Source: WTGJ01 sp965237765 (GTDB lineage Bacteria; Chloroflexota; Anaerolineae; Aggregatilineales; Phototrophicaceae). From it: a stretch of DNA of 64,000 nucleotides. The stretch spans positions 682,001-746,000 of the forward strand of contig OZ250157.1 of NCBI GenBank assembly GCA_965237765.1, in the 5' to 3' direction. The notes beneath the pieces are model-generated. The model had not been told where the DNA came from. It ran no database searches and was given only the letters and a program-made list of their open reading frames with translations. This document shows, one piece after another, positions 1 through 8,174 of this stretch (positions are counted from its first letter, which is position 1; each line of letters starts with the position of its first letter). The translations under genes were made by a program, and so were the position numbers.

Positions 1-1866
1 GCGCTACATCGTTGGTCCATAGAGGATTTGCCCGCTTTCTGGGAGAGCCTCTTCGCCTTCTGCGATTTGCGCCATCACGACCATTGGCAAACGCCGCTCG
101 CCTCCCGTGAGATGCCCGGCGCGCGTTGGTTCCCCGGCTGCACGCTCAATTATGCCGAGAATATCTTCGCCAAACGTCGTGATAGTCACCCTATGCTGCT
201 TTATGCCGACGAGGGCAGCGCGCTCCATTCCCTCAGCTGGGCCGACGCCGCGCGCCAGGTCGCCGCTCTCGCCGCCTGCCTGCGCGAACTGGGCGTCCGG
301 CGGGGCGACCGCGTCGTCGCTTACCTGCCCAACATCCCCGAGGCGGTCATCGCCCTGCTCGCCACCAGCAGCATCGGCGCCATCTGGTCCAGCTGCGCGC
401 CCGAATTCGGCAGCCAGAGCGTGCTGGAACGCTTCCAGCAAATCGAGCCAAAGCTGCTGCTGGCCGTCCCCGAATATCGCTACAACGGCCAGCGCTACGA
501 CCGCCGCGATGCGCTGGCCAGCCTGCAAGCGCAACTGCCCACGCTGAAACACACCATCCTCATCCGCGGCAACAAAGGCGAAACGCGAGGCGCCAGCTCC
601 TACGCCACGTTGGGCTGGGAGGAAGCGCTGGCTCGTGGCCAGGGTGCGGCGCTGGAATTCGCAGCGCTGCCTTTCGACCACCCGCTGTGGGTGCTCTTTT
701 CATCCGGCACGACTGGCAAGCCAAAGCCCATTGTCCAGGGGCATGGCGGCATCACACTGGAGCACGCCAAAGCGACCGTCTTTCATAATGACCTACACCC
801 GGGCGACCGTTTCTTCTGGTACACGAGCACCGGCTGGATGATGTGGAATTATCTCGTGGGCGGCTTGTTCGCCGGCGCGACCATCATCCTGTACGACGGC
901 AGCGCCACTCATCCAGACCTAGGCGCGCTCTTCCAGCTCGCCGAGCGCAGCGGCATGAATTATTGTGGCATCTCGGCCGCCTTTCTGGGCGCCTGCATGA
1001 AGGCCGGTTTGCGCCCGAACCAGTGCTACGATTTGAGCCAGCTGCGCGCCATCAGTGGGACTGGTTCTCCGCTCTCAGCGGATATCTACGACTGGTTTTA
1101 TTGTGAATTCGCGCCCAATTTGGTGCTGGAATCGCTCAGCGGTGGCACAGATCTATGCACAGCCTTCATTGGTGGCGCGCGTACTGAGCCGCTGTATCGT
1201 GGCGAAATGCAGGGCCCTTCGCTCGGCGCCGACGTCCGCGCCTATGACGAAGCCGGCCGCGCGATCATCGACGAAGTCGGCGAGCTGGTCATCGCCCAGC
1301 CGATGCCTTCAATGCCTCTCTATTTCTGGAATGACCCCGATGGCGAGCGCTATCGGGCCAGCTATTTCGAGCGCTACGACGGCGTCTGGCGGCATGGCGA
1401 TTGGCTGCGCATCACCCCGCATGGGGGCTGCGTGATCTACGGCCGCTCGGATTCCACCATCAACCGCAAGGGCGTCCGCATGGGCACGAGCGAGATCTAC
1501 CGCGTCGTCGAGACCTTCACCGAGGTGCAAGATTCGCTCATCATCGATCTGGAGCTGCTCGGGCGCGCTTCCTTCCTGCCACTCTTCGTGGTGGTGCAGC
1601 CGGGGCAGGCGCTTGATGACAATTTGCAAGAGCGCATCCGTGTCTCCCTGCGCGAAAAGATTTCGCCGCGCCACGTGCCGGATGCGATCCTGGCTATCGA
1701 AGAGGTGCCCTACACGTTGAGCGGCAAGAAGATGGAAGTGCCCATTCGCAAGATCCTGCTGGGCATGCCGCTGGAAGAGGCGGCCAACCCGGGGGCGATG
1801 CGGAATCCGGAGTCGCTGGAGTTCTTCGAGCGTTACGCCCAGCAGTTAGCCGCGCACGAAGGTTGA
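1..1866 (+). CDS. aacS: Acetoacetyl-CoA synthetase (acetoacetate-CoA ligase), 5' partial
   Basis: The reading frame is open from base 1 and already matches the family (HRWSIEDLPAFWESL), so the true start lies upstream; the first TTG inside the window is not the start. The enzyme is an ANL-superfamily adenylate-forming ligase that converts acetoacetate, ATP and CoA to acetoacetyl-CoA in the cytoplasm. The P-loop-like motif SSGTTGKPKPIV is clear, as are the typical N-terminal segment (WFPGCTLNYAENIF) and the C-terminal lysine region (LSGKKMEVPIRKIL). The 621 visible residues suggest about 30-40 are missing against the usual 650. It converges on an acyl-CoA ligase operon, which suggests a locus for short- and long-chain acyl-CoA or ketone-body use. 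Acetyl-CoA synthetase is a less likely alternative. Confidence 0.93.
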   Translation, partial: ALHRWSIEDLPAFWESLFAFCDLRHHDHWQTPLASREMPGARWFPGCTLNYAENIFAKRRDSHPMLLYADEGSALHSLSWADAARQVAALAACLRELGVRRGDRVVAYLPNIPEAVIALLATSSIGAIWSSCAPEFGSQSVLERFQQIEPKLLLAVPEYRYNGQRYDRRDALASLQAQLPTLKHTILIRGNKGETRGASSYATLGWEEALARGQGAALEFAALPFDHPLWVLFSSGTTGKPKPIVQGHGGITLEHAKATVFHNDLHPGDRFFWYTSTGWMMWNYLVGGLFAGATIILYDGSATHPDLGALFQLAERSGMNYCGISAAFLGACMKAGLRPNQCYDLSQLRAISGTGSPLSADIYDWFYCEFAPNLVLESLSGGTDLCTAFIGGARTEPLYRGEMQGPSLGADVRAYDEAGRAIIDEVGELVIAQPMPSMPLYFWNDPDGERYRASYFERYDGVWRHGDWLRITPHGGCVIYGRSDSTINRKGVRMGTSEIYRVVETFTEVQDSLIIDLELLGRASFLPLFVVVQPGQALDDNLQERIRVSLREKISPRHVPDAILAIEEVPYTLSGKKMEVPIRKILLGMPLEEAANPGAMRNPESLEFFERYAQQLAAHEG

Positions 1867-1883
1867 GCGGTGGCGAACGCCGC

Positions 1884-2387
1884 TCATTCCACTTCGCTTG
1901 AGACAATGAGCAAGAAACTACTCATCGCAAGTTGCCCTTCGACGGTGTAGCGCCAATTCAGCTCCGCCTCGCAAAAAGTCACCACTTCCACGGACACCGA
2001 CGGCCCGAGGAAGAGCGCCGGGCCATCCATAAAGCCGAGGTCCACCGGCCGCGCGCGGAAGCTACCCGCGCTGATGTCGGTGTCGCCCCATTCGCAATCG
2101 CCAGTATCAATCGCCTCCAACTCGACACGAAAGCCCTGACCGAGCGGCTCGAAGAAGGTGAAGGTGAAGCCGCCCTCTGGAAGCTCGAAACTGCCCTCAG
2201 CAATACCGTTCTCGTCCGGCACGTAAGCAAAAACGACAGCCGAGAGCGCTTCGCCCGACCATTCAAAGCCACGGTTGAGCGTTACCTGAAATGGGCAATC
2301 AACTGCATAACCCTCGTCACCACAGCCCTGAGCCTGGGTGACCGTTGGCAAACAGCACAAAACCAAGAACAACAACAGGCGTTTCAT
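1884..2387 (-). CDS. Small secreted protein of unknown function
   Basis: The 167-residue product begins with a clear Sec signal peptide (MKRLLLFLVLCCLPTVTQAQ, cleavage probably after TQA) followed by a Cys-containing, beta-rich-looking domain (Cys in GCGDEGYAVDC, GDCEW and TFCEAEL, perhaps disulfides). I recognise no family. Its start overlaps the stop of the upstream oxidoreductase by four bases, so it is translationally coupled as the last gene of the acyl-CoA ligase operon. It ends close to the convergent aacS stop. Function is unassigned; an exported, disulfide-stabilised protein is the most that can be said. Confidence 0.7.
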   Translation of the reverse strand: MKRLLLFLVLCCLPTVTQAQGCGDEGYAVDCPFQVTLNRGFEWSGEALSAVVFAYVPDENGIAEGSFELPEGGFTFTFFEPLGQGFRVELEAIDTGDCEWGDTDISAGSFRARPVDLGFMDGPALFLGPSVSVEVVTFCEAELNWRYTVEGQLAMSSFLLIVSSEVE

Positions 2388-3244
2388 CCGACATCCTTTC
2401 CATCATCGAGCAGCGCGGCCAGCACCGCCACTAATTCCGGCAACTCAGCCGCGTCTTTGAAATGCGCGATGCGGCAGTAGAGGGCGGCGGCGGCGCGGTG
2501 GAAGCCGGCGGGCAGGCCCGCATCGTCGAAGAAATCGGCGATCTCCTCCATCTCGCCCGCAAAGCGCCAGGCTTTGGCCGTCAAGCTGCGCGCGCGCCGC
2601 TCAGCCTGGGCAGGAAAGGCGTCATCGCGCCGTCGCCATTGCCGCTCCAGCGCTGGCCGTAAGCCCTGACTCTCTGCCGCCGCCAGCACTGCGCTCTGAA
2701 GGGCGCCCTGTCCCTTCGTATGGGCCGCAAAACAGAGCTTCAGCGCGGAGGCGTCGCCAACCCGCTCGCTCAGCACCTCCGTTTCCAGCGGGCCGGCGGC
2801 GAAATAGGCGGCCGCCTCATCCGCGCGCGGCCCCGAGAGCACGAGCCAAGTTTTCCCCGCTTCCCAGGCCGGCCCGCCGATGATGCCGCCATCGACCAAC
2901 TCGGCACCAGCCGCGCGCAATTTCTCGCCGATTCGCCGCGTCCGCGCCGGGGCAATCGCGTTCGCATCCAGATAAAGCCCGCGATAGTCGCAGGCAGCGA
3001 CGCGCTCGGCCAGTTCTTCGGCGCCGTGTGGCGGGCAAACGCTGACCAGCAAGTCGCATTCCGCGGCGATATCCGCCAGGTTACCGGCATCGCGCAGGGC
3101 CTGCGCCCGCACGGCCGTCTGCGCGCTGCGCCCCGCGCTCGCCCAATAGACCGCATGCCCGCCATTCCGAAGCGTGGCGGCGACGGATTCGCCCATCACC
3201 CCCGGGTGTAAGACGCCGACGGGCTTCACCTGAGCGGGTTTCAC
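2384..3244 (-). CDS. NAD(P)-dependent oxidoreductase, beta-hydroxyacid dehydrogenase / DUF1932 type
   Basis: The 286-residue protein has an N-terminal Rossmann nucleotide site (GVLHPGVMGESVA, a variant of GxGxxG) and a central segment, SALKLCFAAHTKG, containing the lysine expected for the 6-phosphogluconate / 3-hydroxyisobutyrate dehydrogenase fold. The C-terminal helical half resembles the DUF1932 domain. It should oxidise or reduce a small hydroxy acid with NAD(P); the substrate cannot be told. Its start overlaps the acyl-CoA ligase stop by four bases and its stop overlaps the secreted-protein start, so the three form one operon. A role in branched-chain acid or hydroxyacyl breakdown would fit the context but is inference. 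Confidence 0.8.
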   Translation of the reverse strand: MKPAQVKPVGVLHPGVMGESVAATLRNGGHAVYWASAGRSAQTAVRAQALRDAGNLADIAAECDLLVSVCPPHGAEELAERVAACDYRGLYLDANAIAPARTRRIGEKLRAAGAELVDGGIIGGPAWEAGKTWLVLSGPRADEAAAYFAAGPLETEVLSERVGDASALKLCFAAHTKGQGALQSAVLAAAESQGLRPALERQWRRRDDAFPAQAERRARSLTAKAWRFAGEMEEIADFFDDAGLPAGFHRAAAALYCRIAHFKDAAELPELVAVLAALLDDGKDVG

Positions 3245-5028
3245 CCGCTGGCTATCTCACCCGCCCCGACCCGCTCCGCCTCGATGCGCACCAACTCGCG
3301 CCGCAGGGTTTTGCCGATGGCGGTCTTCGGCAGTTCGTCGATGAATTCGATGCGTCGCGGCACTTCATAGGGCGCCAGGTATTGCTCACAATGGGCGGTG
3401 AGCGTCCCGGCTGTCACTTCGGCGCCCGGCGCCAGCACCACCCAGGCCTTCAGCGCCTGCTGCCCTTCGCGTTCCGGGTGGGGAATCGCGGCAACGCCCA
3501 CTTCGGCGACTGCCGCATGCTCCTTCAGCGCGTTCTCGATACTGGCGGGGTAGACGTTGTAACCGCCGATAAGCGCCATGTCTTTCTTGCGGTCGACGAT
3601 GTAGAAATAGCCGTCTTCGTCCATATAACCGATGTCGCCTGAATGCACCCAGATGCGCCCGTCATGTTCGCGCAGGATTTCTTCGCTCTCGGCGGGCATC
3701 TTGAAATAGCCCTGCATGATATTCGGCCCGGCCATGACGATTTCGCCCTTCTCACCGACCGGGACGTCGACACTGCCGGTTTCGATATCCATCACGCGGA
3801 TGTGCATCCCCGGCAATGGCAGGCCGGCTGACTCTGGTTTGTGCGGCCCGACGAAGGGCAGAGCGATGGCCGCCGTCGTCACTTCGCTCATGCCATAGCC
3901 CTCGCTGAGGCGGCAACCACTCACTTCCTCGAAGGCGCGTTTGGTGGCCGAGGGCAAAGGCGCGGCGCCGCTCATGGCCAGACAGAAACCATCCAACCGC
4001 TTTTGCCCGGCGCGCACCTCAGGATGGTGGCTGATGGCGTTATACATCGCCGGCACGCCGAGCATGATATCCGGCCGATAGTGGTCGATCACGCCGACCA
4101 TATCGCTGACATCGCGCGGATTGGCCACCAGCACAACGCGCGAGCCGGCGTATATCGCTCCGCTCAGCACGACGACGAGGCCAAAGACGTGGAACATCGG
4201 CAGCGCGCCCAAATAGACCAGATCCTCTTTGCCTTTGCCGGCGGTGATTTTCGCCCGTACCGACGAATCCAGCCAGAGTTGAATCTGCATCAAGTTGCTG
4301 GCCAGCATCTTGTGCGTGAGCATCGCCCCTTTGGAGACACCGGTCGTGCCGCCGGTGTATTGCAGGAAGGCCAAATCGTCACCCTGGATGGGCACGTCGG
4401 GCGGGGCTTCGCCGCCATGCGCCGCCAGGACATCCTGGAACCATTCGTCACCGGATTGCAGCTCGACCGCATGGCCATCCTTCTTCTCGCGCGCGATGGT
4501 GAAGAGGGTGCGCGCCAGGCCGGGCAGGTATTCTTTGATGTTGGCGGCGATGACGCACTCGACTTTTGTCTGCGCTTGCAAGGATTTGACGAGCGGGTAA
4601 AAGGGCGTGAGCACGACGCAGATGCGCGCGTCGGAATTATCCAGCTGGTAAGCCATGCGCGCTGGCGGGTAGGTCGGGTTGACGGCGCTGACGACACCGC
4701 CGGCTTTCAAGATCGCGAAATAGACGACGGCAAAGGCAACGCAGTTGGGCATGACGATCGCCACGCGGTCGCCCTTTTCCAGCCCGCGCGCGAGCAGGGC
4801 ATTGGCGAAGGCGTCCGAAGCCGCTTCCAATTCGGCGTAGGTGAAGCGCGATTCGGTATAACCGAGGAGGGGGAGACGCGCCGGCGTGATGAGGGCGGTA
4901 GCCTGGGGCTGGCGGCGCGCGGATTCCCGCAACATGTCATGCAGGAAGAAATCCCCCACCTCCTCCACATCGTGCGGCACGCCTTCGGGGTAATTGCGCA
5001 ACCAGGGACGCTCAGCGTAGCTGGTCAT
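3241..5028 (-). CDS. fadD: Long-chain fatty acid-CoA ligase (AMP-forming)
   Basis: The 595-residue ANL-family enzyme activates fatty acids to acyl-CoA. The adenylation motif YTGGTTGVSKGAMLTH, the A5 region LSEGYGMSEVTT, the A8 hinge (WVHSGDIGYMDEDGY, then IVDRKKD) and the catalytic C-terminal lysine segment LPKTAIGKTLRREL are all present. Length is typical for FadD. It is first in a three-gene operon with ATGA overlap to the oxidoreductase, and diverges from alaS across a 141-base gap. The ATG is supported by the family-like N-terminus. FadD is used in a general sense; chain-length preference cannot be read from sequence. Confidence 0.88.
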   Translation of the reverse strand: MTSYAERPWLRNYPEGVPHDVEEVGDFFLHDMLRESARRQPQATALITPARLPLLGYTESRFTYAELEAASDAFANALLARGLEKGDRVAIVMPNCVAFAVVYFAILKAGGVVSAVNPTYPPARMAYQLDNSDARICVVLTPFYPLVKSLQAQTKVECVIAANIKEYLPGLARTLFTIAREKKDGHAVELQSGDEWFQDVLAAHGGEAPPDVPIQGDDLAFLQYTGGTTGVSKGAMLTHKMLASNLMQIQLWLDSSVRAKITAGKGKEDLVYLGALPMFHVFGLVVVLSGAIYAGSRVVLVANPRDVSDMVGVIDHYRPDIMLGVPAMYNAISHHPEVRAGQKRLDGFCLAMSGAAPLPSATKRAFEEVSGCRLSEGYGMSEVTTAAIALPFVGPHKPESAGLPLPGMHIRVMDIETGSVDVPVGEKGEIVMAGPNIMQGYFKMPAESEEILREHDGRIWVHSGDIGYMDEDGYFYIVDRKKDMALIGGYNVYPASIENALKEHAAVAEVGVAAIPHPEREGQQALKAWVVLAPGAEVTAGTLTAHCEQYLAPYEVPRRIEFIDELPKTAIGKTLRRELVRIEAERVGAGEIASG

Positions 5029-5107
5029 CGCTCCTCCTCATCCACATCCTTCACGCTATTGCGCTGGAGTATATGCGGGCGCGCGGCAATCTCCAATTGG
5101 TGCCCGC

Positions 5108-5136
5108 TTGAATCAGCCGCCCGCGCCACCTATAAT
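5108..5136 (+). promoter_or_regulatory. Sigma-70-type promoter of alaS
   Basis: TTGAAT (5108-5113) and a perfect TATAAT (5131-5136) are separated by 17 bases, 33 bases before the alaS ATG. No T-box leader or long structured 5' region fits in the short leader. Confidence 0.75.
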
Positions 5137-5169
5137 TGTGGCCCATTCTCACTGGAGCGCGACGCGCGC

Positions 5170-8163
5170 ATGACCCCGATGACCAGCACGCAAGTGCGGC
5201 GGGCCTTTCTGGATTATTTCGTTTCGCAGGGACACCGCGAGGTCGCCTCGTCGTCGCTCGTGCCCGCCGACGACCCCAGCCTGCTCTTCGCCAATTCGGG
5301 CATGGTGCAATTCAAAGACGTCTTCCTCGGCCGCGCCAGCCGCGACTACGACCGCGCGACAACCTCGCAAAAATGCATGCGCGTCAGCGGCAAACACAAT
5401 GACCTGGAGGAAGTCGGCCCCTCGCCCAGCCACCACACTTTCTTCGAGATGCTGGGCAATTTCAGCTTCGGCGCTTATTTCAAGCGCGAGGCCTGCGCCT
5501 ATGCCTACGAGTTGCTGACGAAGACCTACGGGTTGCCGCCCGAGCGCCTGGTCTATACCGTCTATCACGATGACGACGATGCCTACGATATCTGGGTGAG
5601 GCAAATGGGCATCGACCCGCGCCGCGTCGCCCGCATGGGGCCGGCGACGAATTTCTGGCAGATGGCCGAGGTCGGCCCCTGCGGCCCCACCAGCGAAATC
5701 CATTGGGACCGCCACCCCGAACGAGGCGAGGAAAGCATCATCCCCCTGCTCCAGCGCGAAGACGAACGCTTTCTGGAAATCTGGAATCTCGTCTTCATGC
5801 AATTCAACCGTACCGCGCCCGACCCCGAACACACGGGCGCGCACGACCAACCCCTGCCCCAGCCCGGTGTCGATACCGGCATGGGCCTCGAGCGAATCAC
5901 CAGCGTCTTGCAGGGCGTCGCATCGACTTACGAGACGGATTTGTTCCAAGCCATCATGCGCGCCACGGCGGAAATCACCGGCCACGACGAGGAACAACGC
6001 CGCGCGCAGCAGGTGGCCTACCGAGTCATCGCCGATCACGCGCGCGCCGCCGTCTTCCTGATTGCCGATGGCGTGCGCCCGGGCGCAAAGGGGCGCGATT
6101 CGGTCTGTCGTACGGTGATACGGCGCGCGGCGCGTTTCGGCCAGCAATTGGGCCTGAACGAACCTTTCTTGCACCGGGTTGCCGAAGCGGTCATCTTCGA
6201 AATGTTCACACATTATGATGAACTACTCGCTGCTAAAGAGGGCATCACACAAGCGATCCTGCGCGAAGAAGAACGTTTCGGGCAAACCCTCGTTCGGGGC
6301 ATCAGCGAATTGGATGCGCTGCTAGAGCAACTACCCGCCGGCGGCGAGCTGGCTGGCGAACGCGCCTTCTACCTGCATGCGACGCTCGGCTTGCCCCTGC
6401 AAGTTACTAAGGATATCACCCGCGAGCGCGGCCTGACGGTCGATTTGGCTGGCTACCAGACGGCAGAAGCGGCGCACGCGGCCATCAGTGGCGGCGGCAT
6501 GGCGGATGGAACTGCCGATATCGATTGGTCTGCCCTGCTCGCGGAGCTGCGCGCGGATGGCGTCTTGCCCGCAACGGGCGTCTCTTACGAGCCCTACGGT
6601 CCGCTCTCGCTGGAGACAGAGGCACTGGCCATCACGCGCGGCGGGCAATCCATTCCCAGGGCCATCGTCGGCGAAACGGTGGACATCGTGCTCGCGCGGC
6701 AGCCCTTCTATGCCGAGGCGGGTGGGCAGGTGAGCGACCATGGCTGGATTCGCGGCGATGGCTGGCTGGTGGAAGTGCAGGAAGTACTTCGGGCGCCAGG
6801 TAATTTGATGCTCCTGCGCGGCGAGGTGCTGGAAGGGCAGCCGCAACCCGGGCCCGTCCGCGCTGAAATCGACAGCGAGCGACGCGCGGCCATCACCCAC
6901 AACCACACGGCCACACATTTGCTGCATGCGGCTTTGCGAAAGATGTTGGGTAGCCATGTCCAGCAGCGCGGCTCACTCGTAGCGCCGGATCGGTTGCGCT
7001 TCGATTTCACGCATGAAGATTCAAACTATCCATTCGACAAAGTTGAATTAGAAATCCGCAAAAATATAAACCAAGATTTAAAGGTTCTTATTGAAACAAC
7101 CTCATTAGATCACGCTAAGAAACAAGGTGCTATAGCACTATTCGGTGAAAAATATGGGGAATCTGTTCGAACAGTGAGGATTCCCTCTATAGACGGTGAA
7201 ATTATTAGTTATGAATTATGTGGTGGTCTACACGTTGTATCAACGGGTGAGATTAAGTATCTCATAGTAACGAACATGGAAAGTGTGAGTGCTGGTATAA
7301 AGAGAATTGAAGCGTTAACTGGTAAAAAGGCAATTGACTTTGCAAAGAAAAAATATGAGGAGTTTGTAAATGAAACCCAACAGATAGAACACAATCCAGC
7401 ATATATTTCTCAAAGTGAACCTGGGTTCATTCAATCACAAAGAGATATGATTGAAAGAGCGGACCAGCGAGCACGTGTTGTAGAAAGAAGTGGGTTCATT
7501 CAATCACAAAGAGATATGATTGAAAGAGCGGACCTGCGGGCTCGTGAAGCAATAAGAAGGCCAAGTGAAATCATACAACAAACACAAAAAACAGCTGAAT
7601 TGTGGATAAGAAACAATAGGCGAATACTTGAGAGTATTCAGCGAAATACTGCTATTATTGATTTAGAGAAAGCACACAATATTGAGAGTCTTCTATCTCG
7701 TTTTGAAAACAATTTAATAAGACTTGCAAATGACATCAAGAATTCTCAAATATTCGAAAATAGATCCCTAGATGAACATGTAAAATCTACTTACGAAGGA
7801 ATAAAAGGCTATATAAAAGAAGTAAACACTACCAAAGCGTTATTTCAAATCTTTGAAGACAAAAATCTGGAATTCATGCGTAAATTTGCAGATTATTATC
7901 GCGATCATGTTGGTAGTGGTGTCCTAGTATTGGGCAGCATAGATAAAAGTAATCCAAGATTGTTAGCAGCGGTTAGTAAGGATTTAGTCGAACGAGGCTT
8001 ATCAGCAAACAACATTATCAAAGAGATTGCACCTTTGATTAATGGGAAGGGGGGCGGCCGACCGGGCATGGCGCAAGCTGGCGGCTCAGACTCCACCGGA
8101 ATCCCCAATGCACTGGCTGAGGCGCGCCGCTACTTAGCCGACTTTCCCCTCTCCACTGGCTGA
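5170..8163 (+). CDS. alaS: Alanyl-tRNA synthetase with enlarged, compositionally foreign C-terminal half
   Basis: This enzyme charges tRNA-Ala and clears mischarged Ser/Gly. The start is the ATG giving MTPMTSTQVRRAFLDYF; the upstream extension of the frame is antisense to fadD and not coding. The catalytic domain (about residues 1-450) is typical. The editing site is intact: H579xxxH583 in HNHTATHLLH, and C684GGLH688, where the usual Thr is Leu. The C-Ala domain ends with GKGGGRPGMAQAGG. The product is 997 residues against the usual 870-880. The extra length lies between editing and C-Ala domains (about residues 735-890), predicted helical, with a 23-residue tandem repeat. From about base 7020 to 8050 the DNA becomes strongly AT-rich with different codon choice, then returns abruptly to GC-rich. 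A baseplate-J-like gene follows after 11 bases. Confidence 0.97.
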   Translation: MTPMTSTQVRRAFLDYFVSQGHREVASSSLVPADDPSLLFANSGMVQFKDVFLGRASRDYDRATTSQKCMRVSGKHNDLEEVGPSPSHHTFFEMLGNFSFGAYFKREACAYAYELLTKTYGLPPERLVYTVYHDDDDAYDIWVRQMGIDPRRVARMGPATNFWQMAEVGPCGPTSEIHWDRHPERGEESIIPLLQREDERFLEIWNLVFMQFNRTAPDPEHTGAHDQPLPQPGVDTGMGLERITSVLQGVASTYETDLFQAIMRATAEITGHDEEQRRAQQVAYRVIADHARAAVFLIADGVRPGAKGRDSVCRTVIRRAARFGQQLGLNEPFLHRVAEAVIFEMFTHYDELLAAKEGITQAILREEERFGQTLVRGISELDALLEQLPAGGELAGERAFYLHATLGLPLQVTKDITRERGLTVDLAGYQTAEAAHAAISGGGMADGTADIDWSALLAELRADGVLPATGVSYEPYGPLSLETEALAITRGGQSIPRAIVGETVDIVLARQPFYAEAGGQVSDHGWIRGDGWLVEVQEVLRAPGNLMLLRGEVLEGQPQPGPVRAEIDSERRAAITHNHTATHLLHAALRKMLGSHVQQRGSLVAPDRLRFDFTHEDSNYPFDKVELEIRKNINQDLKVLIETTSLDHAKKQGAIALFGEKYGESVRTVRIPSIDGEIISYELCGGLHVVSTGEIKYLIVTNMESVSAGIKRIEALTGKKAIDFAKKKYEEFVNETQQIEHNPAYISQSEPGFIQSQRDMIERADQRARVVERSGFIQSQRDMIERADLRAREAIRRPSEIIQQTQKTAELWIRNNRRILESIQRNTAIIDLEKAHNIESLLSRFENNLIRLANDIKNSQIFENRSLDEHVKSTYEGIKGYIKEVNTTKALFQIFEDKNLEFMRKFADYYRDHVGSGVLVLGSIDKSNPRLLAAVSKDLVERGLSANNIIKEIAPLINGKGGGRPGMAQAGGSDSTGIPNALAEARRYLADFPLSTG
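7422..7546 (+). repeat. 69-bp tandem repeat inside alaS
   Basis: Two copies start at 7422 and 7491. Their first 44 bases are identical, and most of the next dozen match. The copies encode GFIQSQRDMIERADQRAR and GFIQSQRDMIERADLRAR, about residues 752-797 of AlaRS. The 69-base period keeps frame. The near-identity at DNA level, including third positions, implies a recent duplication inside the AT-rich block. Confidence 0.93.
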
Positions 8164-8174
8164 GCGAGGCCACC

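Noticed and set aside
3841..5169. N-terminal extension of the alaS frame across 443 codons
   Set aside because: It is antisense to the well-supported acyl-CoA ligase, lacks AlaRS homology and is separated from alaS by the promoter at 5108-5136.
5029..5169. T-box or other tRNA-sensing leader before alaS
   Set aside because: The leader after the predicted start site is under 30 bases, too short for a T-box.
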